From NCBI GenBank assembly GCA_933228675.1, contig OW121740.1, forward strand, positions 126,739,630-126,803,629: 64,000 nucleotides of DNA, written 5' to 3'. Under the pieces are notes generated by a model. The model worked only from the letters and a program-made list of their open reading frames with translations, ran no database searches and was not told where the DNA came from. Position numbers and translations under genes: made by a program. Below, in pieces: positions 50,182 through 59,209 of this stretch. Within the stretch, counting starts at the first letter, position 1, and every line of letters begins with the position of its first letter. Source of the stretch: Stomorhina lunata. Its lineage: Eukaryota > Arthropoda > Insecta > Diptera > Rhiniidae.

Positions 50182-51289
50182 TTTGGTGTAATTCTCTTGG
50201 GAATCTTCGTGTTTGTTGGCTTGTGTTTCTAAAGTTTGTGTGTCCTGAACTAGTGTCCATTGGTTCTGGTGTCTGATGGTGTATAGTGGGGTTTGATTGT
50301 GGTTGTCTTATGTTATTAAATTGGTTTTGGTTATTTGTGATTGTGTGATTATTAGTATGTCCGTGTGTTTGTAAGCCAAAATTGTGTGGTGGCTGAGGTC
50401 TGTGATAAGACTGGTTGTTAATTGGTCGTGGATTATTAAAATACGTAGGAGGATTAAAATATTGTGGTCTGTAGTTGTTCCCTGGCTGTGTTCTTGGAAT
50501 AAAAGGTTTCTGATAGTGAGGATAAAAGTGTTGCGGAGTGTGTTGTTTGTAAGTTTCTTGTTTTTTGTAAGTATTTCTATTTTCTTGTCTAATATAGAAC
50601 ATATTTTGTTCTGTTACGCAATATGAAAATGCTGTTGGTAATGATTCTGGTTTCATAGCTCTAATAGACGACCCAAGTGGTTCTCTAAGACCGGACAAAA
50701 ATGTGTTGAGGCACATTTTGGCAAATAGATTACGTTTAGCAGTAATAATATTGCGATCAGTTTCATGAATCATTAAGTGATTATTTATAGTAGCTTGAAT
50801 CTCTACTACAGAACTATAAAATTCTTCTAATGATTTATTATTTTGTTTCAAAAGATGCAAATCACGAATTAGTGAGGTTTCATTTCTTTTATCCGAGTAA
50901 TGCACTATAAGATTCTCTTTAATGTTTTGCCAGTTTAGATCTGTGCTGTACATATTTAATATCTCATTAGCATCTCCCTCGATTTTATTACGTATTGCTC
51001 TTAAGATCATTTTGGCAAAAGGAGTGCCATCTATGGGGGCCAATACCGATAGTATTTCCTCCACATTGTTTATAAAACCGTATAACAATCTTGAATTTCC
51101 GTCAAATTTCGGAAGATCCTTGACAGCATCTGGAATTTTTAAAGATCCCAGAATTTCTTGTGCTGTTGGAGGATTCGGGGGATTCATTGTATTATTATTT
51201 TGATTATCTTCTTCTACACTTATATCACTTCTAGCCTCCGGGATAGGAATTAGGGTTCTTGGGACAAAATAGGGACGAATTCTACGCAT
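50159..51289 (-). CDS. gag: Errantivirus Gag structural protein
   Basis: 376 codons starting at an ATG (MRRIRPYFVPRT). Gag forms the particle core and binds the genomic RNA. The first 50 residues are variable; residues about 45-235 form an alpha-helical capsid-like region containing SLEEFYSSVVEIQ and FLSGLREPLG, the latter typical of gypsy-type Gag. The C-terminal third is rich in Q, N, H and P, with many YNNPR-like runs and a basic end. No CCHC zinc knuckle, as in other errantivirus Gag proteins. The last codons overlap the pol frame. The stop is probably close to the deletion junction, so the native C-terminus may be slightly altered. Confidence 0.88.
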   Translation of the reverse strand: MRRIRPYFVPRTLIPIPEARSDISVEEDNQNNNTMNPPNPPTAQEILGSLKIPDAVKDLPKFDGNSRLLYGFINNVEEILSVLAPIDGTPFAKMILRAIRNKIEGDANEILNMYSTDLNWQNIKENLIVHYSDKRNETSLIRDLHLLKQNNKSLEEFYSSVVEIQATINNHLMIHETDRNIITAKRNLFAKMCLNTFLSGLREPLGSSIRAMKPESLPTAFSYCVTEQNMFYIRQENRNTYKKQETYKQHTPQHFYPHYQKPFIPRTQPGNNYRPQYFNPPTYFNNPRPINNQSYHRPQPPHNFGLQTHGHTNNHTITNNQNQFNNIRQPQSNPTIHHQTPEPMDTSSGHTNFRNTSQQTRRFPRELHQIDHNRRK

Positions 51290-51741
51290 ATAATTTTTTA
51301 TATATATATATTTTTTTTGTTAAAACAAATGCAAATATTTAAAAAGGTTACAGGAGGGTTCTTGTGAATCGCTGCCCTTTTTAAACGTATAAAATAATTG
51401 TTGTTAAATTGGTAACTAAAAAGTTATTTTATGTTTATTGAAATTTATGTTTTCGATTATTACTCTAGTATTTTATCACTTTTTTTTTTTTATAGTTTCA
51501 CTTTATTTTATTATATAATTCAACTTGACTTACGCAAAAATAATCGTAGCCTGCATTGTTGCTTCGGAAAAAAAAAAATTTTTTTTTTTTTTTTTTTTTT
51601 TTTGTGATGGTCCTGTTCCAATTTTGCGATGTTCCCTCGCAATGTTGCTCCTTGTTGTACGATTTTATTTTCGGTGATAATCCGTCACTTGTAAGTCGAT
51701 GATCCTTCGACTCTTTTTGTACAGGAACTACAGGAACTACC
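51290..51741 (-). other. Errantivirus 5' leader
   Basis: Non-coding leader between the primer site and gag. It contains a long A-run followed by a T-run (about 51,567-51,603), able to fold back on itself, and AT-rich stretches. It should hold the packaging signal and the env splice donor, neither of which I can place. It ends TTAT before the gag ATG on the minus strand. Confidence 0.6.
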
Positions 51742-51752
51742 CGACTGCGCCA
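51742..51752 (-). promoter_or_regulatory. Primer-binding site for tRNA-Ser
   Basis: Minus strand reads TGGCGCAGTCG right at the inner edge of the 5' LTR (its T is the last LTR base). This complements the 3' end CGACTGCGCCA expected of fly tRNA-Ser; elements such as 17.6 and 297 are known to use tRNA-Ser. Confidence 0.82.
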
Positions 51753-52170
51753 GTTATCTTAACTAAAGGTTTAAAATTAAAAAAAGAAGACCAGTTCTCT
51801 TTTCTTCCAAAAATGTATTGTAATTTATTTTATATTTTCTTTGTTATTTATACATATTTCTTAATTGCTAAAAATGCTTACATATTAAAATTATATTTTA
51901 TTTATTTTCAATTTGGGTCATTGCTTTTTGTTATTATATTTTATTTATTTTCAATTTGGGTCATTGCTTTTTGTTATTATATTTTATTTATTTTCAATTT
52001 GGGTCATTGCTTTTTATTATTGCTTAATTAACTAAATTTTCTTATAAAATGTAATTAGGTCAATATGTTGTTCTTTAACTTCTTTACTTCCTGGTCAATT
52101 AATGCTGATGCAGTTATTTAGCCTAGGTGGTTTAGTTGGTGGTATTGTTGATGTTGTTGTTTCTATAACT
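51752..52170 (-). repeat. 5' LTR of the errantivirus
   Basis: 419 bp, same ends as the left LTR (AGTTAT...ATAACT on the plus strand). Three tandem copies of a 43-bp unit (about 51,890-52,020) instead of two account for the whole length difference of 43 bp. Otherwise I saw no mismatch. As the upstream LTR it carries the promoter for the minus-strand transcript. Confidence 0.93.
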
Positions 52171-52258
52171 CCCGCGACCTGGGATCGAACTCAGGCTAAA
52201 AATGATATGTTATGTTTAGTAGTCAGCGTGCAACCCACTTAGCCACAGCACCCACCAT
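52171..52258 (-). repeat. tRNA-derived SINE-like sequence, split by the errantivirus
   Basis: Minus strand has a Pol III A box TGGCTAAGTGGG (52,234-52,245) and B box GAGTTCGATCCC (52,181-52,192), in tRNA order and about 40 bp apart. The middle (TAAACATAACATATC) cannot form a normal anticodon arm, so this is tRNA-related rather than a tRNA gene. It begins exactly at the CCCG target duplication; the rest of the unit lies on the far side of the retrovirus, left of 46,438. Confidence 0.65.
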
Positions 52259-52344
52259 CTATTCTTGGTAAATAGTACTTTAAAAACAACACTATAGAAG
52301 TAACATTTTTATCATCTAACTGTTCAAAATTTGATTGCAAAATA

Positions 52345-52358
52345 AAGAGTGTTCTAAA
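52345..52358 (+). repeat. Left terminal inverted repeat of the DD37E element
   Basis: AAGAGTGTTCTAAA after the target TA. It differs from the right end at one position (T for C) in these 14 bases. Similarity appears weaker further in. Confidence 0.8.
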
Positions 52359-52498
52359 AAAATATGCATTTACTATTTTAGACAAAATTTATCCATAGTG
52401 CAAGAAATAATTTATTTTCTGATCAAGTTAGTTTCTATAGATATGTCAGATACTATTATTTTAGAAATTATTAATTTTCAATAGTTATTTCAATCAAA

Positions 52499-53499
52499 AT
52501 GGACTGCGAAAAAAAAGTTCGTGAAAATATAATTAAAACTTTTCAAAAAAATCCGTCATGGACTTTTAAAAAATAGCTAAAAATTTGAAAGTGACCCTCG
52601 AACGGTTTCTAATGCCATCAGACGGTATAAGGAAACCCTGAGCATTAAAAGAAAACCTGGATCAGGGAGGAAAAAAGGTCCTACAGATATTGGTAAGGCA
52701 AAATAAGTCGAGCGACTCTTTCGAAGAGCGCCTAACACTTCTTTAAGAAAAGCAGCTCGTACGGTGAAATGTTCTACGAATTTTGCACATAGAGTCAAAG
52801 CTTATGATGGACTGAAGACATACAAAGTCCAAAAGGTTCCAGATCGCAATGCTATAAAGAACTTAGAAGCAAAAAAACGAGCGAAAAAATTGAAGTCTGA
52901 TTTTATTAAAAAATACACCTGTTGTGTGATGGATGATGAAACGTACGTACTTTTCTCAACTTCCTGGTCAAGATTTTTATGTTGCTGATAAACGGGACAA
53001 TGTTCGGCAAGAGTTTCGCACAAAAAAACAAACAAAATTCCCTAAGAAGTTTCTCGTGTGGCAAGCTATTTGCAGTTGTGGCAAAAGAAGTAAAGTATTT
53101 GTGGCATCTGGCACAATAAACACAGAAATTTATATAAAGGAGTGCCTACAAAAACGGTTGTTACCCTTTTTAAGAGAGCACAGAGTGACTACATTTTTTT
53201 GGCCCGATTTGGCATCATGCCATTATGGAAAAAAGGCACTTGAGTGGTACTCTAAGAATAATGTCATTTTTGTACCACGAGAGGCAAATCCACCTAACTG
53301 TCCAGAACTTCGGCCTGTGGAAAGGTATTGGGCTCTGGTAAAAAAGGAATTGGAGAACACAGGAAAGATTTCCAAGAACATGTCCGATTTTATGCGCAGG
53401 TGGAACACATGCTCCAAAAAGGTATCAGAAGCAATTGTAAAATCTTTAATGGGAGGGTTTCCGAAAAAAGTCGATAATTTTGCAAAACCCGAGTACTAA
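52499..53499 (+). pseudogene. DD37E transposase pseudogene
   Basis: ATG at 52,499 (MDCEKKVRENIIKTFQKNPS) opens the N-terminal helix-turn-helix region, but a TAG at 52,574 follows. The frame then shifts into RYKETLSIKRKPGSGRKKGP, a GRKxGP-type linker, with a TAA at 52,704. It runs on to VMDDETYV (first catalytic D), and shifts again near 52,955-52,965. The remaining 170 codons are open: WQAICSCGKRSKVF, WPDLASCHY (second D), NPPNCPELRPVERYWALVK (E). There are 37 residues between the second D and the E, defining DD37E. At least two stops and two or more frameshifts, so no active protein. Confidence 0.88.
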
Positions 53500-53614
53500 G
53501 TAAACATTTTAAAAAAATGATTTTGTATAATATGTCATTATATTTGCGTATTTTGTAGAGTTTTTATATTAAAAGGTTTGATTTTTATTTAAGAAAATCC
53601 AACTACAAATTTTA

Positions 53615-53628
53615 TTTAGAGCACTCTT
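53615..53628 (-). repeat. Right terminal inverted repeat of the DD37E element
   Basis: Plus strand TTTAGAGCACTCTT followed by TA; complement of the left end with one mismatch. Confidence 0.8.
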
Positions 53629-53630
53629 TA

Positions 53631-54295
53631 GCGTTAAAAACTGTTGAATTTCAGTCACTTAAATGCTTGATTTTAAAGCATAAGCGCAAATCTTCTTCGA
53701 CTAGTTTTTTAATCGAGCAGACGACAAATCAATAATTGTTTTTTTTTTTTATATATTTATACTTTTTTATTTGACTGTCTTTTGTTTTTCTTTTCTTATT
53801 TTGTTTTTCTTTTTCTTTAAATTTTTTATTTTTGTTATTAATATTAATATTAAACTAAAAATTATGTGTGATCCTTTAAATTAAAAGTCCGTCAACAGTG
53901 TCGACGTATTTACTGGTCTCCTGTGACCAAAACTATTTCATTGTTGGCGATTTATCCGTCAACAGACAAACAAAAAATCCAAATGTATTTATCAAGCTTT
54001 ACTGATCACCTGTGACCAAAACTAATTCATTGCTAGCGACTTATATGTCACTAGTTATGAAATATTTATCAAACTTTACCGCTCACATGTAAGCAATAGT
54101 ATAGAAATGTTGACTAGTAAATAACATTAGAGTAAACAGTTCAGATATATAATCCGTGATCAAAAAATGTGTATGTTAGAGAGAAATGCAAAATCACACG
54201 TACACAAAAGTTTCGATCACATTTTTCATATTGTCTTAATAAAATGATAGAAACTTTGTTCTACGCGCTGATGGACCGTCATTGTTCTTGTAGGA
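53631..54295. other. Spacer with an imperfect ~92-bp tandem repeat
   Basis: No gene. Poly-T/TTTTC tracts at 53,738-53,850. Two related units at about 53,905-53,965 and 53,997-54,056 share CCTGTGACCAAAACTA, TTCATTG and GCGA..TAT.CGTCA-type words, with a weaker third start near 54,075 (CTTTACCGCTCACATGTAAG). Confidence 0.55.
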
Positions 54296-54684
54296 TAGTT
54301 CCCCGGGTGATATTACTAGGAAGTCAGTGTCCACAGTTGAGATGATGGATAACCAAGATAAGTCTGGGCTTACCAAGTTATGACCAATCAGAACAGTATT
54401 TGGTATCCAACATCCCCTTTATAATCAAAATTGACTTATGATGGTATTTTTTCATTACCATGAGTGAGTTTTCCAATTTTTTTTACAGAGGGTAGTATTT
54501 AAGTTCTTAAAATCATTTAAAGACTTTTTTTGGGATTTTAACCGGGGCCATTCAGTTCAAATTACCATTTTAATTACAAATAAGTACTTCTGTAATAACT
54601 TATTAGTTATTCAGAGGGTATTTTGTAGTCATTACAAAGGTAACCAGTTACCAAAGTACTTGCCATTACCAAAGTTTTGCTGGG
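54296..54684 (+). repeat. Dispersed repeat R2, copy 1
   Basis: From TAGTTCCCCGGGTGATATTA to CCAAAGTTTTGCTGGG. It matches the minus strand of 60,868-61,305 along its length: GTCCACAGTTGAGATGA, GGTATTTTTTCATTA, CCGGGGCCATTCAGTT, AAGTACTTCTGTAATAACTT and others. A 49-bp length difference comes mostly from T/A runs. Element class uncertain; copy 2 holds a Pol III B-box-like motif, so it may be SINE-related. Confidence 0.75.
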
Positions 54685-54981
54685 TAGTTCGACTTAATGT
54701 GTACAAGTTCGGATTATCATTTTGGAGTTTTTTCCTATTATGTCTTCTGAGAAAATAATAATTGTGTACTATTTATCATGTCAACAATACAGCGTAAATG
54801 TTTATCAAAACAATATCCGATTTTAGACGACATTTACAAAACTACATAGTCTTTGGGCGAAATGGTTTGTTAAAAATCGAATTTAACAAATCGATGAAAT
54901 GTTGTTAATTAATCCAAAAAGCGAAATGGAATTTTTTTTAAAACATTTGATGCCTAATAAAATGTATCACTAAAACTCTCA

Positions 54982-55110
54982 TGTGGGGATTATATAACTC
55001 AAGCGTCTGACGATTGAGTGAAATTTACATGTGTTTTGTTATTGTAACAAAAACAAAATACATGTAAATTTCACTCAATCGTAAGCCGCTTGAGTTATAT
55101 AAACCCCACA
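54982..55110. repeat. Near-perfect 129-bp hairpin (foldback)
   Basis: Two 63-bp arms separated by three bases (TAA, 55,045-55,047). The left arm starts TGTGGGGATTATATAACTC; the right arm ends in its complement. Five mismatches over 63 positions. No ORF. Could be a tiny foldback/MITE or the template of a hairpin RNA. Confidence 0.88.
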
Positions 55111-56226
55111 TTAATTAAAAATAATTCCTTTGAAGTCTTTTCATCACAAATTCCTGACAACAAATTGAAAAATTTACGAACATTTTTTAATTACAACACT
55201 TTAAAGTCCTAACAAACCAAACAATTTTTTAACACTTTGACATTATGCTATGCAGAATAGCTGGAAACCAATTACTTACTGACCATTTGGACTTCAATCA
55301 ACTTTGTAACAGTTACAGAAAGAAATCAACCCTTTTTTCTAAAAATACCATTTTTCCATTCAATTAAAAAAGATGAAAGCAACACTTGTCCAGTTTTTTT
55401 TTCTTATTTCCGAAAATAAAAAGTTATGAGCTACTAATTGAAATTTTTATGTTACAAAATTTGTCAATTCATTGAGTGGAAATTTATTGTTAAACATTTT
55501 TAAATTATTTGTCAAATGTTACGACATTTAAAAAATTCAAAATTGGAACGTGTTTTTGGATTTTAAACTGACCGACCATCTGCCGTGAAATTGCGTATTA
55601 AAATATAATAAATTGTTTTATTGAAATTTGTTGGTACCGGTTATTGGTGCTTACTGGTCAAGCTAACAATTATTCTGCATGACTTGGCAAAAACTTTTAA
55701 AGGTATTTAAGAGTATTGCATGCATTTAGGGGTTCTAAAGTGTTGGTAAAGGGTTAAGTGAAAAGGTGAAAAGTTTAACAGATGTGTGGCCAGTTTCAGA
55801 AATCAATTGGAGGAACAAATGTTTGTATTAGAATTAGTCAAATATTGAACATTTAAAATTGTAACATAACCTCTAATATTAACTTGAAAACTTCCAAAAT
55901 TGTCTGCAAAATTTGAACTGAATTAATCTTGACAACTTGTCCACATATTCGTAATTTATGATTTCGGCCTTCTTGACATTATGAATCATTTTTGTCGGAT
56001 TAAAAAATTCTTAATACATTCGCTTTTGACTTCTGAATATTCACTTCTTTACAACCATTTTTAAAAATTTGGTTTTAAATTTTTCTCAAAGCAAATACCA
56101 AGTCTTTGACACCTCTAACATTTCAATTTCCCTTGTCATACATTCTTCATTTTTTGTGTCTGATCCAATAATAAATGATTCTAAATTTTCCACCCAAATG
56201 TTTGTGAAATTGAAACCGATTCAAAA

Positions 56227-56253
56227 TGTTGTAACATGCAACATGTTACAACA
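56227..56253. repeat. Perfect 12-bp stem hairpin
   Basis: TGTTGTAACATG, loop CAA, CATGTTACAACA. Not followed by a T-run; function unknown. Confidence 0.8.
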
Positions 56254-57041
56254 CAAATAAAGGCATATGTACAATGAATATATCAAGACCCCCTTCTCCT
56301 TATGTCCTCTCCTCTCAAAGACATTAAATCATATATGTAACAGGCAAAAAAAAAAGAGGTTAATGGTTGAAGAAGTTAAACCACATGATATGACACCAAA
56401 ATCTACACTAACACCATCGTTAACTAAATAACAAGCGTGGCTGAGGAGCTCTAGAGCTAAGGAAAGAATTTAAAAAATTTCAAAAATAAAAGGATTTTTA
56501 AATTTAAAACCCAAAACTACATCATTAAATCGTCTTAAACATTAACGTATGCATATGAGTAAATAATAGGATGTGTTAGGGGAGTTTTGGATTGTGTTAC
56601 GCTTAGACTTAGGGTTAAATATGAGATCTGTCAAAAATTGCGTTTGTCACACTTCATCACAACATCAATCAAAAAAGGAAAATTAAGGAAAATTTTTTTT
56701 AAGATAATATGTGATTATGGTATAGAACCTTGAGTAGCTTTAAATGTAATTTTACAAACATCAGTTCGTCGGGGTTATTTGATTTTAGCGTCAAAACACC
56801 AATCAACACACATGATTATATGATGCGAGGGTTGACGCAGGAAGGTAGTTATGAATTAAAAAAAAATATCTAAGTTCGATGACTTTTTTTGGTCTTGCGA
56901 GTAATTTTAATTAATCCTTTAATAAGACTCAGACATCGAAGATGAAAACATAGTTGAAATGCTCCCAAGGTGACAAAATATTGCTACATATATGTATATT
57001 TTAGATAAAACAACGCTACATACTAAGATTCAAAGGCTTAC

Positions 57042-57237
57042 CGTAGTTGTAGCGTTGATTATTCGATTCAATGCTATTTAAAGATCTACTGGAAATCGAG
57101 GTCACCCAGTCTTCAGTTGGGTAATCACCTAATACCAATTGATATGGATAAATGTCTTTAGTGATCCAGGTAATCGCTTCTTTTGTTGGGTCTCTAAGTA
57201 AAACAAAAATTTTCGCGGAAAGGGTTAATTTACCCAT
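57042..57237 (-). CDS. Possible first exon of an unidentified gene
   Basis: The frame opens with ATG at 57,237 (MGKLTLSAKIFVLLRDPTKE) and stays open to a good 5' splice site, CTACG|GTAAGC, at 57,042/57,041, where the peptide would end ...NNQRYNYG. The composition looks more protein-like than other short frames here. No domain recognised, no partner exon found in the window, and the frame continues to a stop at 57,016. Could be an exon, a pseudogene fragment, or chance. Confidence 0.2.
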
Positions 57238-57404
57238 ATTTTAATGCTTTCTAAATCATGAACTCGACGAATTTTCTGGATGTTACTTTACAGCACAATT
57301 TCTTTTAATAATCTGAGACCCAATTTGATTGCCAGAACTTAGTTTTGGTGCTACACTTTTTTATTTTTCTTCTGTTATCCTTGACTCTCAGTCACAATTG
57401 TTTT

Positions 57405-57996
57405 ACCCTTCACCACCATAGGTGGAAAGGGTATTATAAGTTTGTGCTGATGAATGTAACGCATATAAATATTTGTCTTAGACCCACCTTTTAGTATACA
57501 AATAGGCTTAGAATCACTTCCTGAGTCGATTTAGCGATGTCAGTCAGTCATGCCGTCCGTCTGGCTGGCTGGACCCTCGCAATTCTAAAGATAATTTGAT
57601 GAAATTCGGCACAGATAATTTTTATGATAATAGGACTCTTGAAATTCGTCAAAATAGGTCTATTATTTATGGTACCTCCTATGGGTCCCACTTCCCGGAA
57701 TTAATATATTGGCCTCAAATATCAATATTTCTTCATGAAATTTAAAAGAACTAATTCTTATGTAAACTTAAATCACTGTACAAAATTTTGTTGAAATCGG
57801 TCCACATTTGACCCTAGCTCTCATATAAGTCCAAATGACGGAAACAGCTTAAATATATAAGTTTTGAGAAAATGTTTGTATGATGGCAAAATTTAGCAAA
57901 TATTTGTCTTTATACAGGAAAAAGAACAGCTTTGACCTTAATGGTGAAGGGTATCGTATGGTCGGTTTTGACCGACCATAGCACTTTCTTACTTGT
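57405..57996 (-). mobile_element. Short mini-me/Helentron-associated element, 592 bp, copy D
   Basis: Same family as 44,229-44,945: minus strand starts ACAAGTAAGAAAGTGCTATG, has the GGTCGGTC..GACCGACC-like subterminal hairpin and ATACCCTTCACC, and ends in the CACC..GGTGGAAAGGGTA hairpin at 57,405-57,433. A GTCA/GTCC run lies near 57,540-57,570. Flanked by A/T runs on both sides, no clear target duplication. Differs from copy C by small deletions and many substitutions. Confidence 0.77.
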
Positions 57997-58139
57997 TTTT
58001 AGTTATTCCTTAATAGTTATTTGTTTTTAATTTAGGCCCAGTACTCAGGCAATAACCCCTTAAGCAATACATTGTGTTGGAAGCAAGAAAAGGAGTATTT
58101 AGAATTTTCAACGGGTTTCAAGCATAAATTGGCCGACAC

Positions 58140-58680
58140 TGCTGCAATTTCACGTTCGATATTCACGAAGTTCACCAAACGTCGCTGGCTTATTAGCATA
58201 GACCATAGGCTTGACGTAACCCCACATAAAATAGTCTAACGGCGTCAAATCACACGACCGAGGCTGCCAATCGACTGGACCATTTCGTGAGATAACACGT
58301 TCTTTATACTTCGGCGCCGTCCTGTAGGAAACACATATCCTCCAAGACCATATCATCAAATTGGGGCCAAAAATATTCGGTTATCATTGAACGGTAGCGA
58401 TTCCCATTCACAGTAATTTGCCGGTCTTGATCATCATGGAAGAAGTACAGCCCAAAGACGCTGCCGGCCATAAACAGCACCAAAACGTTATTTTTTCGGG
58501 ATGCAATGATGACTAATGGAGTACGTGTGAATTGCTGCCTTACCAATAACGCATATTATGTTTATTAACGAAGCCATTCAGGCAGAAATGAGCCTTATCG
58601 CTGAATATGATTTCTCTCTTAACGCTGAATTTCGTAACTCCAAATTTCGGTAGTAAATTTTAATAATTTCGACAGTTTAT
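58140..58680 (-). pseudogene. Mariner-like transposase pseudogene (DDD type)
   Basis: Conceptual pieces in order: REIIFSDKAHFCLNGFVNKH (first D, about 58,610), a TAA stop, then MAGSVFGLYFFHDD and FDDMVLEDMCFLQDGAE (second D), a frameshift near 58,310-58,350, then RVISRNGPVDWQPRSCDLTP-LDYFMWGYVKP (third D), KPATFGELRE. These are catalytic-core motifs common to insect mariner-type transposases. The N-terminal DNA-binding part is missing: at about 58,680 the sequence changes to a LINE fragment. No terminal repeats found. Dead copy with at least one stop and two frameshifts. Confidence 0.72.
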
Positions 58681-58689
58681 TGAAGGATA

Positions 58690-59060
58690 CCATTTTTCCG
58701 TTAGATAAGCTAGAATGTTTCCCGTAGAGCGTCCCCATTCTGACGGTAGCTTAGTAGATTGTTATGTTCCAGTAGTTTACTATATCTCAAAACTTTCGAG
58801 AATGCAGAACAAATTACTACTGGGCGGTTATTCAACCTCACCCTTTTTAGGGATTGGCGTAACATTAGCAACCTTCCAACACTGAGAAAATTTACCGGAA
58901 TGGTACAAGATGCCGAAAAGTGTCGAACATCACTACTTCGGGACCAGTGCTAGAATGCTATTCGGCCCTGATGACTTATGTTGAGTTCCGCGGAAACCAG
59001 TTTTACAGCACGGGTGCATATACTCTTTCGAGCTCTGGCAGATGTTGAGTGCTCTCCGGA
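58690..59060 (-). pseudogene. LINE (non-LTR) reverse transcriptase fragment
   Basis: Minus-strand pieces read KSSGPNSILALVPK (the K-A-S-G-P-D-G-I-P motif of LINE reverse transcriptase), then KFSQCWKVANVTPIPKKGE (W-K...V-T-P-I-P-K-K-G), then SSNLFCILESFE with stops, then STGNILAYLTEKW. Order and spacing match the fingers and palm start of a non-LTR reverse transcriptase; the YxDD motif is not present because the piece is cut off at the mariner remnant. Several stops and frameshifts. The clade cannot be settled from this. Confidence 0.6.
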
Positions 59061-59209
59061 AGTCGCAATTAATAACATATAACTAAGCTAAAAGATTAAC
59101 TATTTCAAAACAATCCGTAAATGTTTTGCTATCTCTAAGGAAGAAGAAATTGCAAAACTAGCGTTATTCTAATTTACTGTGGACATCTCTGGAAATCGAG
59201 ATGGGCTTG

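Larger units (their letters stand above)
46438..52170 (-). mobile_element. Errantivirus (gypsy-type LTR endogenous retrovirus), internally deleted, 5.73 kb
   Basis: Full-ended LTR retrovirus on the minus strand: LTRs 51,752-52,170 (5') and 46,438-46,813 (3'), CCCG target duplications, tRNA-Ser primer site, purine tract, gag (50,159-51,289), pol remnant (48,406-50,181) and env (46,738-48,373). LTR termini AGTTAT...ATAACT are the gypsy type. Three-gene order gag-pol-env with a fusion-protein-type Env places it in the insect errantiviruses. Length is about 1.5 kb short of a typical errantivirus, which fits the missing protease and reverse transcriptase. LTRs look identical except for one 43-bp tandem unit, so the insertion is young. 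Cannot replicate alone; could be mobilised by an intact relative. Confidence 0.93.
52345..53628 (+). mobile_element. Tc1/mariner superfamily DD37E transposon (ITmD37E-like), decayed
   Basis: 1,284 bp bounded by inverted repeats: left AAGAGTGTTCTAAA (from 52,345), right complement AAGAGTGCTCTAAA (ending 53,628), each flanked by TA (52,343-52,344 and 53,629-53,630). Size, ends and TA duplication fit the superfamily. The single gene (52,499-53,499) encodes a DD37E transposase with several breaks. DD37E elements of this kind are known from mosquitoes and other insects. Non-functional now. Confidence 0.88.
54685..57000. other. AT-rich spacer, no gene seen
   Basis: Contains only short open frames without recognisable content (for example 56,069-56,260). 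Two hairpins (54,982-55,110 and 56,227-56,253) are listed separately. Confidence 0.6.

Noticed and set aside
54982..55110. Rho-independent terminator
   Set aside because: Far too long a stem, eukaryotic context, and no T-run directly after the stem.
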